Below are positions 35,457 through 43,776 of a DNA stretch of 64,000 bases, piece after piece. Positions within the stretch are counted from its first letter, which is position 1, and every line of letters starts with the position of its first letter. The stretch comes from Flavobacterium pectinovorum (GTDB lineage: Bacteria > Bacteroidota > Bacteroidia > Flavobacteriales > Flavobacteriaceae), in the NCBI RefSeq assembly GCF_006438875.1, contig NZ_RCZH01000004.1, positions 124,001 through 188,000 of the forward strand, written 5' to 3'. The position numbers were made by a program, and so were the translations under genes. Under the pieces are notes generated by a model, which saw only the letters and a program-made list of their open reading frames with translations, was not told the DNA's origin and searched no databases.

Positions 35457-36242
35457 ATGGAATATTTAGGTTATTTTGCTTCGATCATTATCGGGATTTC
35501 TTTAGGCTTAATTGGCGGTGGCGGATCGATATTGACCATTCCTATTTTAGTGTATTTGTTTAAAGTAAATCCGGAGCAAGCCACTTCATATTCCTTATTT
35601 ATTGTTGGATTGACTGCCATGTTTGGGAGTTACAGCCATTATAAAATGGGAAATCTAAAACTGAAATCGGCATTGTATTTTGCGATTCCTTCGGTGATTT
35701 CGATTTTGATTATTCGCGAAGTTATTTTTCCACAAATTGCATCGACACTATTTTCCGTTGCTTCTTATTCGGTTTCCAAAGATTTTCTGATTATGATTAT
35801 CTTTTCGATATTGATGATTACGGCGGCGATTTCGATGATAAAGAAAAACAAACCCGAAATAAAAGGTGCCGAAACCAATTATACACAATTAAGCATAATA
35901 GGTTTCATAGTTGGAATCATAACAGGATTTTTGGGTGCTGGCGGAGGATTTTTAATTATTCCTGCTTTGCTCTTTTTCGCCAATTTACCTATGAAACAAG
36001 CCGTTGGAACTTCATTATTGATTATCTCAATCAATTCTTCGATAGGTTTTGGAGGTGATTTATATATCGGAACTCCTATCAATTATACCTTTTTATTAGG
36101 AGTTTCTGCAATGGCACTTTTAGGAATGTTATTAGGAAGTCAGCTTTCTAAAAAAATCGACGGAACTAAACTGAAACCAATATTTGGATGGTTTGTTTTG
36201 GTAATGGGATTTTATATTATTACTAAGGAGGTTTTGTTTTAG
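35457..36242 (+). CDS. TauE/SafE-family sulfite/sulfonate exporter
   Basis: 261 aa from ATG 35457; an in-frame TTG at 35439 falls in the -7 element. Seven to eight spans. It has the repeated Gly motifs of the family: GISLGLIGGGGSILTIPILVYLFKV in the first half and GIITGFLGAGGGFLIIPALLFFANL in the second. Inner membrane, exporting sulfite or thiosulfate-like anions. A shared operator points to the regulator at 34412. Confidence 0.92.
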   Translation: MEYLGYFASIIIGISLGLIGGGGSILTIPILVYLFKVNPEQATSYSLFIVGLTAMFGSYSHYKMGNLKLKSALYFAIPSVISILIIREVIFPQIASTLFSVASYSVSKDFLIMIIFSILMITAAISMIKKNKPEIKGAETNYTQLSIIGFIVGIITGFLGAGGGFLIIPALLFFANLPMKQAVGTSLLIISINSSIGFGGDLYIGTPINYTFLLGVSAMALLGMLLGSQLSKKIDGTKLKPIFGWFVLVMGFYIITKEVLF

Positions 36243-36330
36243 AGTTTTTCTCTCGCAGATTCAGCAGATTCGGCAGATTTTAATTTTATAGAAGTTTAAT
36301 TTTAGTTTTACTTGTTAAGTAATCTTTGTT

Positions 36331-36567
36331 AAAGTTTTGAACCAAAAGCGTAAGGAACTTTAATTTGACAAAGATTTAAAAAAAATCACACAAAATAACC
36401 ACAATCTTGTCATTTCGACCGAAGGGAGAAATCTCACACGGGGATAACGCACTGTTGCCGAGCTACTTTATGTGATTTCTCCCTTCGGTCGAAATGACAA
36501 AAATGCTTATATTAACTTTGAGCTTAGGCTTTCGACAAAATTCCTTACGCTCTTGGTTTTGAACTTT
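36331..36567. repeat. Nested inverted repeat element
   Basis: The inner pair is 36407-36433 with 36474-36500, 27 bp perfect (core TTTCGACCGAAGGGAGAAAT). An outer, imperfect pair is 36331-36357 with 36541-36567 (core AGCGTAAGGAA / TTCCTTACGCT). Outside it, 36243-36330 has CAGATTCAGCAGATTCGGCA-like repeats. The gap 36243-36653 is otherwise empty. Confidence 0.75.
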
Positions 36568-36653
36568 GACAAAGATGAAAACTAAAAAATTCAATGACAG
36601 AAATAATCCCATCATTGAATTTAATAACTTTTTCTATTCTAATAAAAATCTAA

Positions 36654-37412
36654 TTAGCGTTGTCCGCCAGAAACCGCTATAGTTTCACCAGTAATCCAAT
36701 AAGAATCATCAGAAGCCAGAAAAACAGCCACTTTTGCAATATCTTCAGGTTTACCAACACGACCAAGCGGCGTTTCTGAAATATGCCATTTCTCTACATC
36801 TCCGTTCATAACACCAGAACTATGAGATCCTTCGGTTTCTATTAGGCCGGGATTAATAGAGTTCACGCGGATTTGCTTAGACCCAAGTTCTTTGGCAAGA
36901 ATACGTGTCATTGCATCAATTGCATATTTGGTTTGCGTGTAAACCAATGAAGTTGGCATATCAAGTGTTGATACAATCGAACCCGTATTAATGATTGCGC
37001 CACCTTTGTCTCCAAATAGTTTCACAGCTTGCTGAATTGTGAGAATGCTCCCTAATACATTAATATTAAACATATGATGAAAAGATTCTTCCGTAATATC
37101 GTCAATGCCCGCAAAGCTATAAACACCCGCGTTGTTAACCAATATATCAAGTTTACCAAATATTTTAGCAATCTCTTCGAAAATACGTTTTACATCTGCC
37201 GATTTTTCAACATTACCTTGTATTGCAATCGCTTTTCCGCCATTACTCGTAATTTCTGCAACAACTTTGTCAGCGTCGTCTTTACTGTTTGCGTAATTAA
37301 TTATCACCGTTGCGCCCTGATTTGCATATGCTTTGGCAATTCCTGCACCAATTCCTTTTGATGCGCCAGTTATTAAGGCTACTTTTCCTTTTAATTTTCC
37401 TAAATTTTCCAT
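36654..37412 (-). CDS. SDR-family oxidoreductase
   Basis: 252 aa, classical short-chain dehydrogenase. Cofactor motif TGASKGIGAGIAKAY, NNAG (VNNAGVYSFAG), catalytic Ser in NTGSIVS, and YTQTKYAIDAM (Y-x-x-x-K). The C-terminal NPGLIETEG and ITGETIAVSGG follow. An NADPH-type Ser/Asn pattern (NYANSK after strand 2) is present. Probably 3-oxoacyl- or sugar-type reductase; it is upstream of a Crp-type regulator on the same strand. Confidence 0.93.
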   Translation of the reverse strand: MENLGKLKGKVALITGASKGIGAGIAKAYANQGATVIINYANSKDDADKVVAEITSNGGKAIAIQGNVEKSADVKRIFEEIAKIFGKLDILVNNAGVYSFAGIDDITEESFHHMFNINVLGSILTIQQAVKLFGDKGGAIINTGSIVSTLDMPTSLVYTQTKYAIDAMTRILAKELGSKQIRVNSINPGLIETEGSHSSGVMNGDVEKWHISETPLGRVGKPEDIAKVAVFLASDDSYWITGETIAVSGGQR

Positions 37413-37511
37413 CTTTTTTTATTAATTAAATTCTGTTAATTGATAAAGCAAAGTTGGGTATTAAGGCAGGCTGAAAAGTTGAACTATCTTAGGAAAAAAG
37501 GTTGAACTACT

Positions 37512-38102
37512 TCAACTTTTCTTCTTCACTTTTTCATTACGAATTTTCGATAAAAACTCTGTAGTCATATTAAGGTACGATGCAAGGGCATATTGTGGCA
37601 ATCGTTGCGCCACTTTTGGAAATTTTTCCAGAAAATCATTATAACGTTCTTCTGCATTTTGCGTAAGCATTGCAATAATACGGCGCGAATAAAATGCAGC
37701 CGATTTCTCCGCCATTAAACGAAATAACTTTTCAAAATTATAAGCCGAAGATTTAAGTTTTTGCTCCGCTTCATAACCTATTTGTAGAATTACACTATCT
37801 TCCAATGCCACTATAAACATAGTCGCCGGAGTTTGATAAACATAACTATTATAATCTGCAATCCACCAGTCTTCGATGGCGAACTGAATGGTATGTTCGC
37901 TTCCTTTTTCGTCAACAACATAAGCACGAAAAGCGCCCTGAAGCACATAAGTTCTGTGCTTGTTTACAAACTCAGGCTGAACAATAAACTGTCTTTTCTT
38001 TACTTTTCGGATTTTAAATTCAGACAATAAAACCTCCAACTCTTCTGGTAATAAAACGACTTTCTGGTTAATATTTTCAATAAATAAAGTCAGGTCTTCC
38101 AT
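37512..38102 (-). CDS. Crp/Fnr-type regulator
   Basis: 196 aa. Cyclic-nucleotide-binding-like domain (ELEVLLSEFKIRKVKKRQFIV, TYVLQGAFRAYVVDEKGSEHT) and a C-terminal helical end (LPQYALASYLNMTTEFLSKI), the short HTH typical of the Bacteroidota Crp subfamily. It is directly upstream of the SDR gene on the same strand (99 bp), so it may control it. No ligand-binding Arg/Glu signature for cAMP is clear. Confidence 0.85.
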   Translation of the reverse strand: MEDLTLFIENINQKVVLLPEELEVLLSEFKIRKVKKRQFIVQPEFVNKHRTYVLQGAFRAYVVDEKGSEHTIQFAIEDWWIADYNSYVYQTPATMFIVALEDSVILQIGYEAEQKLKSSAYNFEKLFRLMAEKSAAFYSRRIIAMLTQNAEERYNDFLEKFPKVAQRLPQYALASYLNMTTEFLSKIRNEKVKKKS

Positions 38103-38169
38103 GAAGTTTTTAAATTAAAAAGATTGCTTACTTATGAAGTATTATTAATATTGGTGTTTTGGGTATTTT

Positions 38170-38256
38170 GGGCGTTCCCTTCGGTCGGGCTATCCGCTAT
38201 ATCTTTTTTGTGGCAGAAAAAGCCACAAAAAAGGATATCGCTCCTATCCCTAACGC
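38170..38256. repeat. Dispersed GGGCGTTCCCTTCGGTCGGG element
   Basis: Starts with GGGCGTTCCCTTCGGTCGGG (38170-38189) and ends with ATCCCTAACGC (38246-38256), with an internal hairpin TTTTTGTGGC/GCCACAAAAA. A close relative is at 63146-63252 and an inverted relative at 51541-51650. Confidence 0.75.
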
Positions 38257-38286
38257 AAATTCACATGAACTTAAGTCTTTTAGATT

Positions 38287-38703
38287 TTATTTATTCAAAA
38301 GTTTTTCAAGATATTCAACTTTTGATTTTTCAGCCAGAACTAATTCCTTTTCAGCCAGAACCAAACGTTCGTAAAGTTCAACCACTTTATCTAAAGGATT
38401 GAAAGTAGCAAACATACCTTGATTGAAACTATTTCCCTGACTTGAACTATTATCGTAAAAATTATTAAAAAAATTAAAAACTGATTCTTCCGAAAAATTT
38501 TCAATTGCTTCAACCGTAACTCCAAGAGCTTTTGCAATTTGTTCAAGTTTTTTAGTATCAATTTCCTCGCTTCCTTCAATTCCGGAAATAGCTTGCTGGT
38601 TTGAACCAATTGCCTGAGCAAGCGCTTCTTGTTTCATTCCTCTAAGTTCTCTGATTCGGCTAATATTTCTACCGATATGTTTTGGTTTTGTTGCTGTGCT
38701 CAT
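38287..38703 (-). CDS. XRE-type HTH protein
   Basis: 138 aa. HTH_3 domain at residues about 9-66 (IGRNISRIRELRGMKQEALAQA, SNQQAISGIEGS). A Ser/Asn/Phe-rich middle and a C-terminal coiled coil with a repeat (LVLAEKELVLAEKS). A TATCTTTG (minus strand, 38708-38715) ends 5 nt before the ATG, so the mRNA could be leaderless. Target genes are unknown. Confidence 0.88.
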   Translation of the reverse strand: MSTATKPKHIGRNISRIRELRGMKQEALAQAIGSNQQAISGIEGSEEIDTKKLEQIAKALGVTVEAIENFSEESVFNFFNNFYDNSSSQGNSFNQGMFATFNPLDKVVELYERLVLAEKELVLAEKSKVEYLEKLLNK

Positions 38704-38818
38704 AGTTCAAAGATATTTAAAATTCTTAAACGAATTATTAATTTGATAAAATACATATTTACTTTTGTAAGATACCGTTTACGTGTTTCAATAAACTAAA
38801 CGGATATTCTACATGAGA

Positions 38819-38873
38819 TTGCTTCGTTCCTCGCAAGGACATACGCTACGTCATTGCGATTGGAACGAAGCAA
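38819..38873. repeat. Inverted repeat TTGCTTCGTTCC
   Basis: TTGCTTCGTTCC (38819-38830) and GGAACGAAGCAA (38862-38873), perfect 12-bp pair with a 31-bp centre that includes a small TCGCAA/TTGCGA pair. REP-like. Confidence 0.7.
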
Positions 38874-38995
38874 CCGCAGTGTTTAATATTAAACTAGAAT
38901 CTTAGTCAATTTTTGATCTTTACCAAAGATGCTTAACAAACTCTATTAATTATTAAAAATATATTTTCGTTTTTTAAAAATTAGTACATTTAAAA

Positions 38996-39334
38996 ATGGA
39001 AAAAAATTTACTACGTCAATTAAAAGACATCCAGATATTAGCTAATTCAATGCTTACACAAGAGTTAACTCATGAAAAAATTGAATACTTCTATAAATAT
39101 TCAGAAGAAATTCAATTATATATAAAAAACAATATCAATGATGAATTGATCAGTAAACTCTTATCCGAAATACCAAATAAAGAATTCCATGATTTAATAA
39201 GAAGTACTAAAGCAGTTGAAATTTTTAACTTCGATATAATTGGTCTGTTTACAAAATCAGAGAATAATGAAGTAGAAACATTGATAAATATATCAAAAGA
39301 CAAATATGCTTCTATTGAAACATTATTAAAGTGA
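38996..39334 (+). CDS. Short helical protein, unknown
   Basis: 112 aa, no signal peptide or membrane span. Mostly helical and acidic (KDIQILANSMLTQELTHEKIEYFYKY), with no motif recognised. Close match TACATTTA to a -7 element at 38985-38992. Single gene between repeats; it could be lineage-specific. Confidence 0.55.
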   Translation: MEKNLLRQLKDIQILANSMLTQELTHEKIEYFYKYSEEIQLYIKNNINDELISKLLSEIPNKEFHDLIRSTKAVEIFNFDIIGLFTKSENNEVETLINISKDKYASIETLLK

Positions 39335-39449
39335 GTTAGTATCGAACTTTTATTTCAAACAATTCAATGTCTTTAATTTTGTTTTTCGTTTCAATATATC
39401 TATCATAATTAATTAAAATAATTTTCTTCTTTTATTAAGATTACAAAAT

Positions 39450-39977
39450 TTAAGATTTTTTAAATGTAATATGTTTTATTTTACTTGGAGGCCAAGGTGG
39501 AGGGACAGTATTTTTCAAGTTCCAAAAGTGAATATTCTCTTTAGTTTTAATACGTTTCTGTTTAGCTTCGAATTTGCTTATCCAATCTCCAAAACTATTT
39601 ACTTCTGTTGGACCACTTTTTCCTATAATAGAAACAGACTTAGTTTTTTCATGTTTATTTAAAATAAAAACTTGAGAACTATCACTTTCAGTTTGAGCAT
39701 AAATTGATTGTTTCTCTTCTAAATTAAGTTTATTTATTCTCGAAATTAAAGAATCTCTGTCTTGCTCATTTAAAATTAAAATATAATTCTCCAGAGGCAA
39801 ATCCGGCATTCTTTTTTGGATATACAATGTGTCTTTTCCAGTAAATTTAATAGATGTATTCTCTTGTAAATTAAGATCTACAAATATAAAATCGGTAAAA
39901 TTTGGAATAAAAACTTCTGCTTTCTTATTACAAGAGTAAAAAAAGAATAGAATAAAAAATGCAGTTATATTTTTCAT
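39450..39977 (-). CDS. Lipoprotein, unknown
   Basis: 175 aa. Lipobox FFYSC (Cys16), then NKKAEVFIPN. Mixed alpha/beta, ending with a basic KRIKTKENIHFWNLKN and PPPWPPSKI. No family recognised. Downstream of an unrelated small gene; between cyd and this gene only 52 bp remain, so it is probably upstream of cydB on the same strand but transcribed separately. Confidence 0.6.
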   Translation of the reverse strand: MKNITAFFILFFFYSCNKKAEVFIPNFTDFIFVDLNLQENTSIKFTGKDTLYIQKRMPDLPLENYILILNEQDRDSLISRINKLNLEEKQSIYAQTESDSSQVFILNKHEKTKSVSIIGKSGPTEVNSFGDWISKFEAKQKRIKTKENIHFWNLKNTVPPPWPPSKIKHITFKKS

Positions 39978-40029
39978 TAAATGAATATTTTTAGTGCTCT
40001 AGTTATAATAAGTTATTTATCGAAAATCA

Positions 40030-41106
40030 TCAATGCTCTCCATACCCAACATCATCCATCTTCCCGCTAAAAACGCGATATTGAATAATAAAATAAACAA
40101 TCACCAAAAACAAAGCGATAAAAAACCAACTCATTCCGGCGTTTAATCCGTATTCTCCGGCTGCGGTATTATAAATTGTTAATGATGGATTTACATTATT
40201 GGTCGAAGGCAAAACATTCGGGAAAATCGAAACCGCTGTCGAAGCAAATCCGCCAACAAGAAATAAGGTCGAAAATATAAATCCGTGACCATCTTTTTTA
40301 TACGAGCGAACTTTGAACAAACCTACAATCCCAACAAAAGTCATTAAAGGAAAAAACCAAAGAATTGGATTTTCTATAAAGTTATGAAACGGCTGAGGTT
40401 CGATAAAATGCCAAATTTGCAACGAAATAATGACTAATATCAAAAGAACAATATTCAGTTTGAAAACCACATTTTTAAGTTGTGCATTCAAAGATGAATT
40501 GGTCTTAAAAATAATCCAGTTTGCGCCGTGAATCGTCAAAGCGACAACACTTACAATTCCCAGGAAAAGCGTAAACCAATCTATAATTCCTAATTCATTT
40601 GCTTGCGGGCTAAAAGTTGGATTCCACAAAGGCAAAAAGAAAAAATGAGCTTCTTGCGTCGAAACACCATTTGTTACCATTCCGAGATTGACACCGCGAA
40701 CGATATTTCCCAAAGCAATCCCGAAGAATAATGCCAAAAGCAAACTCGCGATTCCAAATGCTTTATCCCAAATGGCTTCCCACATTGGATGATGAACCTG
40801 ACCGCGCATTTCTAAACCAATTGCACGGAAAATCAAAAGCCACAAGATCATAATCAGAGGCAAATAAAATCCGCTGAAAGATGATGCATATAAAGTTGGG
40901 AAAGCAAAAAACAAAACTCCTCCCGCAGCGATAATCCAAACTTCGTTGGCATCCCAAAACGGACCAATAGCGCTTGTAATTGCTTTTTTATCTTTCTCGT
41001 TTTTAGCAAAAAATAAATGAATAATTCCCGCCCCAAAATCATAACCGTCCAATACAATATAAACGGCCAGAATTCCCATTAAAACAACGTACCAAAAAAA
41101 TTCCAT
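40030..41106 (-). CDS. cydB: Cytochrome bd-type quinol oxidase subunit II
   Basis: 358 aa, multi-span. The start MEFFWYVVLMGILAVYIVLDGYDFGAGI is the CydB signature, with IGPFWDANEVWIIAAGG following. It pairs with CydA 2 bp upstream; stabilises the haem-bearing subunit I in the inner membrane. Confidence 0.96.
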   Translation of the reverse strand: MEFFWYVVLMGILAVYIVLDGYDFGAGIIHLFFAKNEKDKKAITSAIGPFWDANEVWIIAAGGVLFFAFPTLYASSFSGFYLPLIMILWLLIFRAIGLEMRGQVHHPMWEAIWDKAFGIASLLLALFFGIALGNIVRGVNLGMVTNGVSTQEAHFFFLPLWNPTFSPQANELGIIDWFTLFLGIVSVVALTIHGANWIIFKTNSSLNAQLKNVVFKLNIVLLILVIISLQIWHFIEPQPFHNFIENPILWFFPLMTFVGIVGLFKVRSYKKDGHGFIFSTLFLVGGFASTAVSIFPNVLPSTNNVNPSLTIYNTAAGEYGLNAGMSWFFIALFLVIVYFIIQYRVFSGKMDDVGYGEH

Positions 41107-41108
41107 AT

Positions 41109-42455
41109 TTATATTTTTTCTGTTGAAAGTTCGACATTATGAGGTCCTTTATTGATGATTTTTCCAATCAAAAGCAAAAACAACATTCCAAGTAAAAGAT
41201 ACAATCCTATAAAACCTAGTAAAGTAAACAGAGTATTTCCGGACGAAACCGTTGGCGAAGCTCCTGCCGCAGTTCGCAATAAATTATAAACCAGCCAGGG
41301 TTGTCTTCCCAATTCTGCCGTGTACCAACCTGTTGTATTGGCGATATACGGAAATGGCATCATAAACATAAGCGACCATAAAATCCATTTGGTTTCGAAT
41401 AATTTCCCTCGTATTAATTGAAAAAGTGCCAAAACCATCAATCCAATAAAAAGTGTACCAAGTCCTACCATAATATGATATGCATAATACAATCCGGAGA
41501 TATTAGTTGGATGCAAATCTTCTTCAAACTGGTCTAAACCTTTAATTTCCTGATTCCAATTTCCGTACGTCAGGAAACTCAGAATATTTGGAACCGCAAT
41601 TTTATTGTCCAGTTTTTTATCTTTTACGTCGGGTTGACCAATCAGGACAATTTCTGAACCTTTTTTCTCCGTATGAAAAATTCCTTCCATTCCGGCAAAA
41701 GTTACCGGTTGGTATTTCACTACATTTTTGGCCAATAAATCTCCTGTTGGAACCGCTACAATTATACTCGAAATCAATCCGAAGATCACGCCTGTTTTAA
41801 GAAATAATCGTCCAAAAGAAACATTCTTCTGACTCAAAATATAAAAAGCTCCAATTCCAGCCACAACAAATGAACTTGTAACCAGAGAAGCCGCCTGATT
41901 GTGTAAATACGAAGGCCACAACCATGGATTCAGGAATAAAGCCTGAAAATTATTAAGGACAAATTTTCCGTTTTCCAAGATCTCATAACCTACAGGATTT
42001 TGCATCCACGAATGTGTGGCAATAATTAGAAATCCGCTTGCCCAGGAACCAATGCAAATTAATAGTCCGGTGACAAAATGCCATTTATGCCCAAGTATTT
42101 TTTCTCCAAATAAAAAGATTCCCAGAAATGAAGATTCCAAAAAGAACGAGAACATTCCTTCCATTGCCAAAGTCTGACCGATGATTCCGCCAGTTAATTC
42201 AGAGAATTTAGCCCAGTTGGTTCCAAATTGAAATTCCATTGGGATTCCAGTTACAACACCCATTGCAAAATTCAGGGCGAAGATTTTCATCCAGAAATGT
42301 GTGGCATGATTGTAATGTTCTTCTTTAGTTCTTAGATATTTCCACTTGAAGTAAACAATGATCAGCGAAAGACCCATTGTAAGTTGCGGAAAAAGATAGT
42401 GAAAGGTAATTGTGAAGGCGAATTGCATTCGGTCATAAAAAAGCATTTCTTCCAT
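41109..42455 (-). CDS. cydA: Cytochrome bd-type quinol oxidase subunit I
   Basis: 448 aa, nine spans. MEEMLFYDRMQFAFTITFHYLFPQLTMG contains the first His ligand; GVVTGIPMEFQFGTNW and GRQPW in the GWYTAELGRQPWLVYN region are conserved. The Q-loop is short, as in the cyanide-insensitive type. TAAATTTG (42482-42489, minus strand) could be its -7 element. Oxidises quinol with O2 at low oxygen. Confidence 0.95.
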   Translation of the reverse strand: MEEMLFYDRMQFAFTITFHYLFPQLTMGLSLIIVYFKWKYLRTKEEHYNHATHFWMKIFALNFAMGVVTGIPMEFQFGTNWAKFSELTGGIIGQTLAMEGMFSFFLESSFLGIFLFGEKILGHKWHFVTGLLICIGSWASGFLIIATHSWMQNPVGYEILENGKFVLNNFQALFLNPWLWPSYLHNQAASLVTSSFVVAGIGAFYILSQKNVSFGRLFLKTGVIFGLISSIIVAVPTGDLLAKNVVKYQPVTFAGMEGIFHTEKKGSEIVLIGQPDVKDKKLDNKIAVPNILSFLTYGNWNQEIKGLDQFEEDLHPTNISGLYYAYHIMVGLGTLFIGLMVLALFQLIRGKLFETKWILWSLMFMMPFPYIANTTGWYTAELGRQPWLVYNLLRTAAGASPTVSSGNTLFTLLGFIGLYLLLGMLFLLLIGKIINKGPHNVELSTEKI

Positions 42456-42584
42456 AGCGGTATTTTATTTATGAAGTCCCACAAATTTACCCATTAAAAC
42501 CCGAAATTCCTGCCTGAAAAAAAAGTTTATCGCTCAACATTTGTTAAACTTTTTAGTGTTGTAAAAACATTTAAAATTCTTTTC

Positions 42585-42664
42585 ACCATATAAGTGATAT
42601 AAGTAAATATAAGTAGAATGCAATTTTGTGCAAAGCTTAAATGAACTTATATCACTTATATGGT
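42585..42664. repeat. Palindrome, ACCATATAAGTGATATAAGT arms
   Basis: Perfect 20-bp inverted pair (42585-42604 with 42645-42664). Member of the 43314-43669 family with T to G and A to C changes in both arms. Confidence 0.8.
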
Positions 42665-42672
42665 AAAACTAA

Positions 42673-43266
42673 TTATTCCTTCTTTAAAATGCCTTTTTCT
42701 ACACTTTCATTTATTAAACCTTCTGCGTAATTCCATAAAGTTGCAGAACCTTCTTTTATGACGCTCTTTTTTTCGTAGACTTTTTTATAAGGCACGCCAA
42801 ATTCTTTCCAGGTTCCGCCATTATTCGATGTATTTTGCAATAAAGGTTCTAATCTGTCCATCGATTTTGCAAACTTGGCTTCGTTAGTTTCTCCCGTTTC
42901 AAATTCTTCCCAGATTGCAATCATTTCATCTGCTTGTTTCTTCGGCAATAATCCAAAAATACGATTTGCCGCCAATCTTTCTTGTTCCGTATTATCGTGA
43001 TTTATTTGCACATCATACAAAAAGATATCTCCAGCGTCGATTTCGACGATATCATGTATCAAAACCATTTTTACCACTTTCAAAACATCAATTGGCTCGT
43101 TTGAATGTTCTGCCAAAACAATTGCCATTAAAGCCAAATGCCAGCTATGTTCAGCATCGTTTTCATTTCGGTCGCTATTAAATAACTTTGTTTTTCGCTG
43201 GATATATTTTACTTTATCAATTTCTTTTATAAAAGCAATTTGATTCAATAAATCTTCTGTATTCAT
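42673..43266 (-). CDS. HD-domain nucleotidase-like phosphohydrolase (YfbR/HDDC2-like)
   Basis: 197 aa. The metal-binding pattern is H-x-H, with DAEHSWHLALMA then HDIVEIDAGDIF and the Asp of AKSMDRLEPLLQN, which matches YfbR-like 5'-nucleotidases. It should dephosphorylate deoxynucleoside monophosphates. It lies between repeat arrays. Confidence 0.88.
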   Translation of the reverse strand: MNTEDLLNQIAFIKEIDKVKYIQRKTKLFNSDRNENDAEHSWHLALMAIVLAEHSNEPIDVLKVVKMVLIHDIVEIDAGDIFLYDVQINHDNTEQERLAANRIFGLLPKKQADEMIAIWEEFETGETNEAKFAKSMDRLEPLLQNTSNNGGTWKEFGVPYKKVYEKKSVIKEGSATLWNYAEGLINESVEKGILKKE

Positions 43267-43313
43267 ATCAATGATTTTTGTGGAGTTGTAAAATTACGCA
43301 GATTTTTCTTTTT

Positions 43314-43669
43314 ACCATATAAGTTATATAAGTTCATTTTAGCTTTGCGCATAGGTACAGTCTACCTTAAATTTACTTATATAACTTATATGGTGAAATT
43401 CTTTTTTTAATTTAAGTAAGTTATATAGGCTCATTTTAGTTTTGCGCATAGGTACAGTCTATCTTAAATTTACTTATATAACTTATATGGTGAAATTCTT
43501 TTTTTATTTTAAGTAAGCTATATAAGTTCATTTTAGTTTTGAACACAATAAACAAAACCTTAATTTTTTATTACGCAGTTTTTTTGCTTATCATATAAAA
43601 AATATAAATAAATTTAAGACAGTCCATAATTTGCGGTATGCTAAAATGAACTTATATAACTTATATGGT
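43314..43669. repeat. Cluster of palindromic repeats, ACCATATAAGTTATATAAGT arms
   Basis: The full unit is 43314-43394, with arms ACCATATAAGTTATATAAGT and its inverse, and a centre TTTTAGCTTTGCGCATAGG. A second right arm is at 43472-43491, a left arm near 43510-43535, and an inverted copy ends at 43650-43669. The gap 43267-43776 is mostly this. Confidence 0.8.
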
Positions 43670-43705
43670 AAAACTCCTCTTTTTTTATTTTAAAAATGAA
43701 TTTGT

Positions 43706-43749
43706 GTAACATTAGTCACCTATTTTAAACAAAAACTAGATTACCTTTG
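43706..43749 (+). promoter_or_regulatory. Candidate Crp/Fnr-type operator and promoter of the MBL-rhodanese gene
   Basis: GTAACATTAGTCAC (43706-43719) is centred 36.5 bp before the G of TACCTTTG (43742-43749), a perfect TAnnTTTG. The ATG is 28 bp downstream. The same site and spacing are found at 35398-35441. Confidence 0.7.
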
Positions 43750-43776
43750 TATTCCCTTATTTTTAGAATACATATC

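Noticed and set aside
43314..43669. CRISPR-like array
   Set aside because: Repeats are inverted palindromes with conserved centres, copies face both ways, and there are no unique spacers or cas genes.
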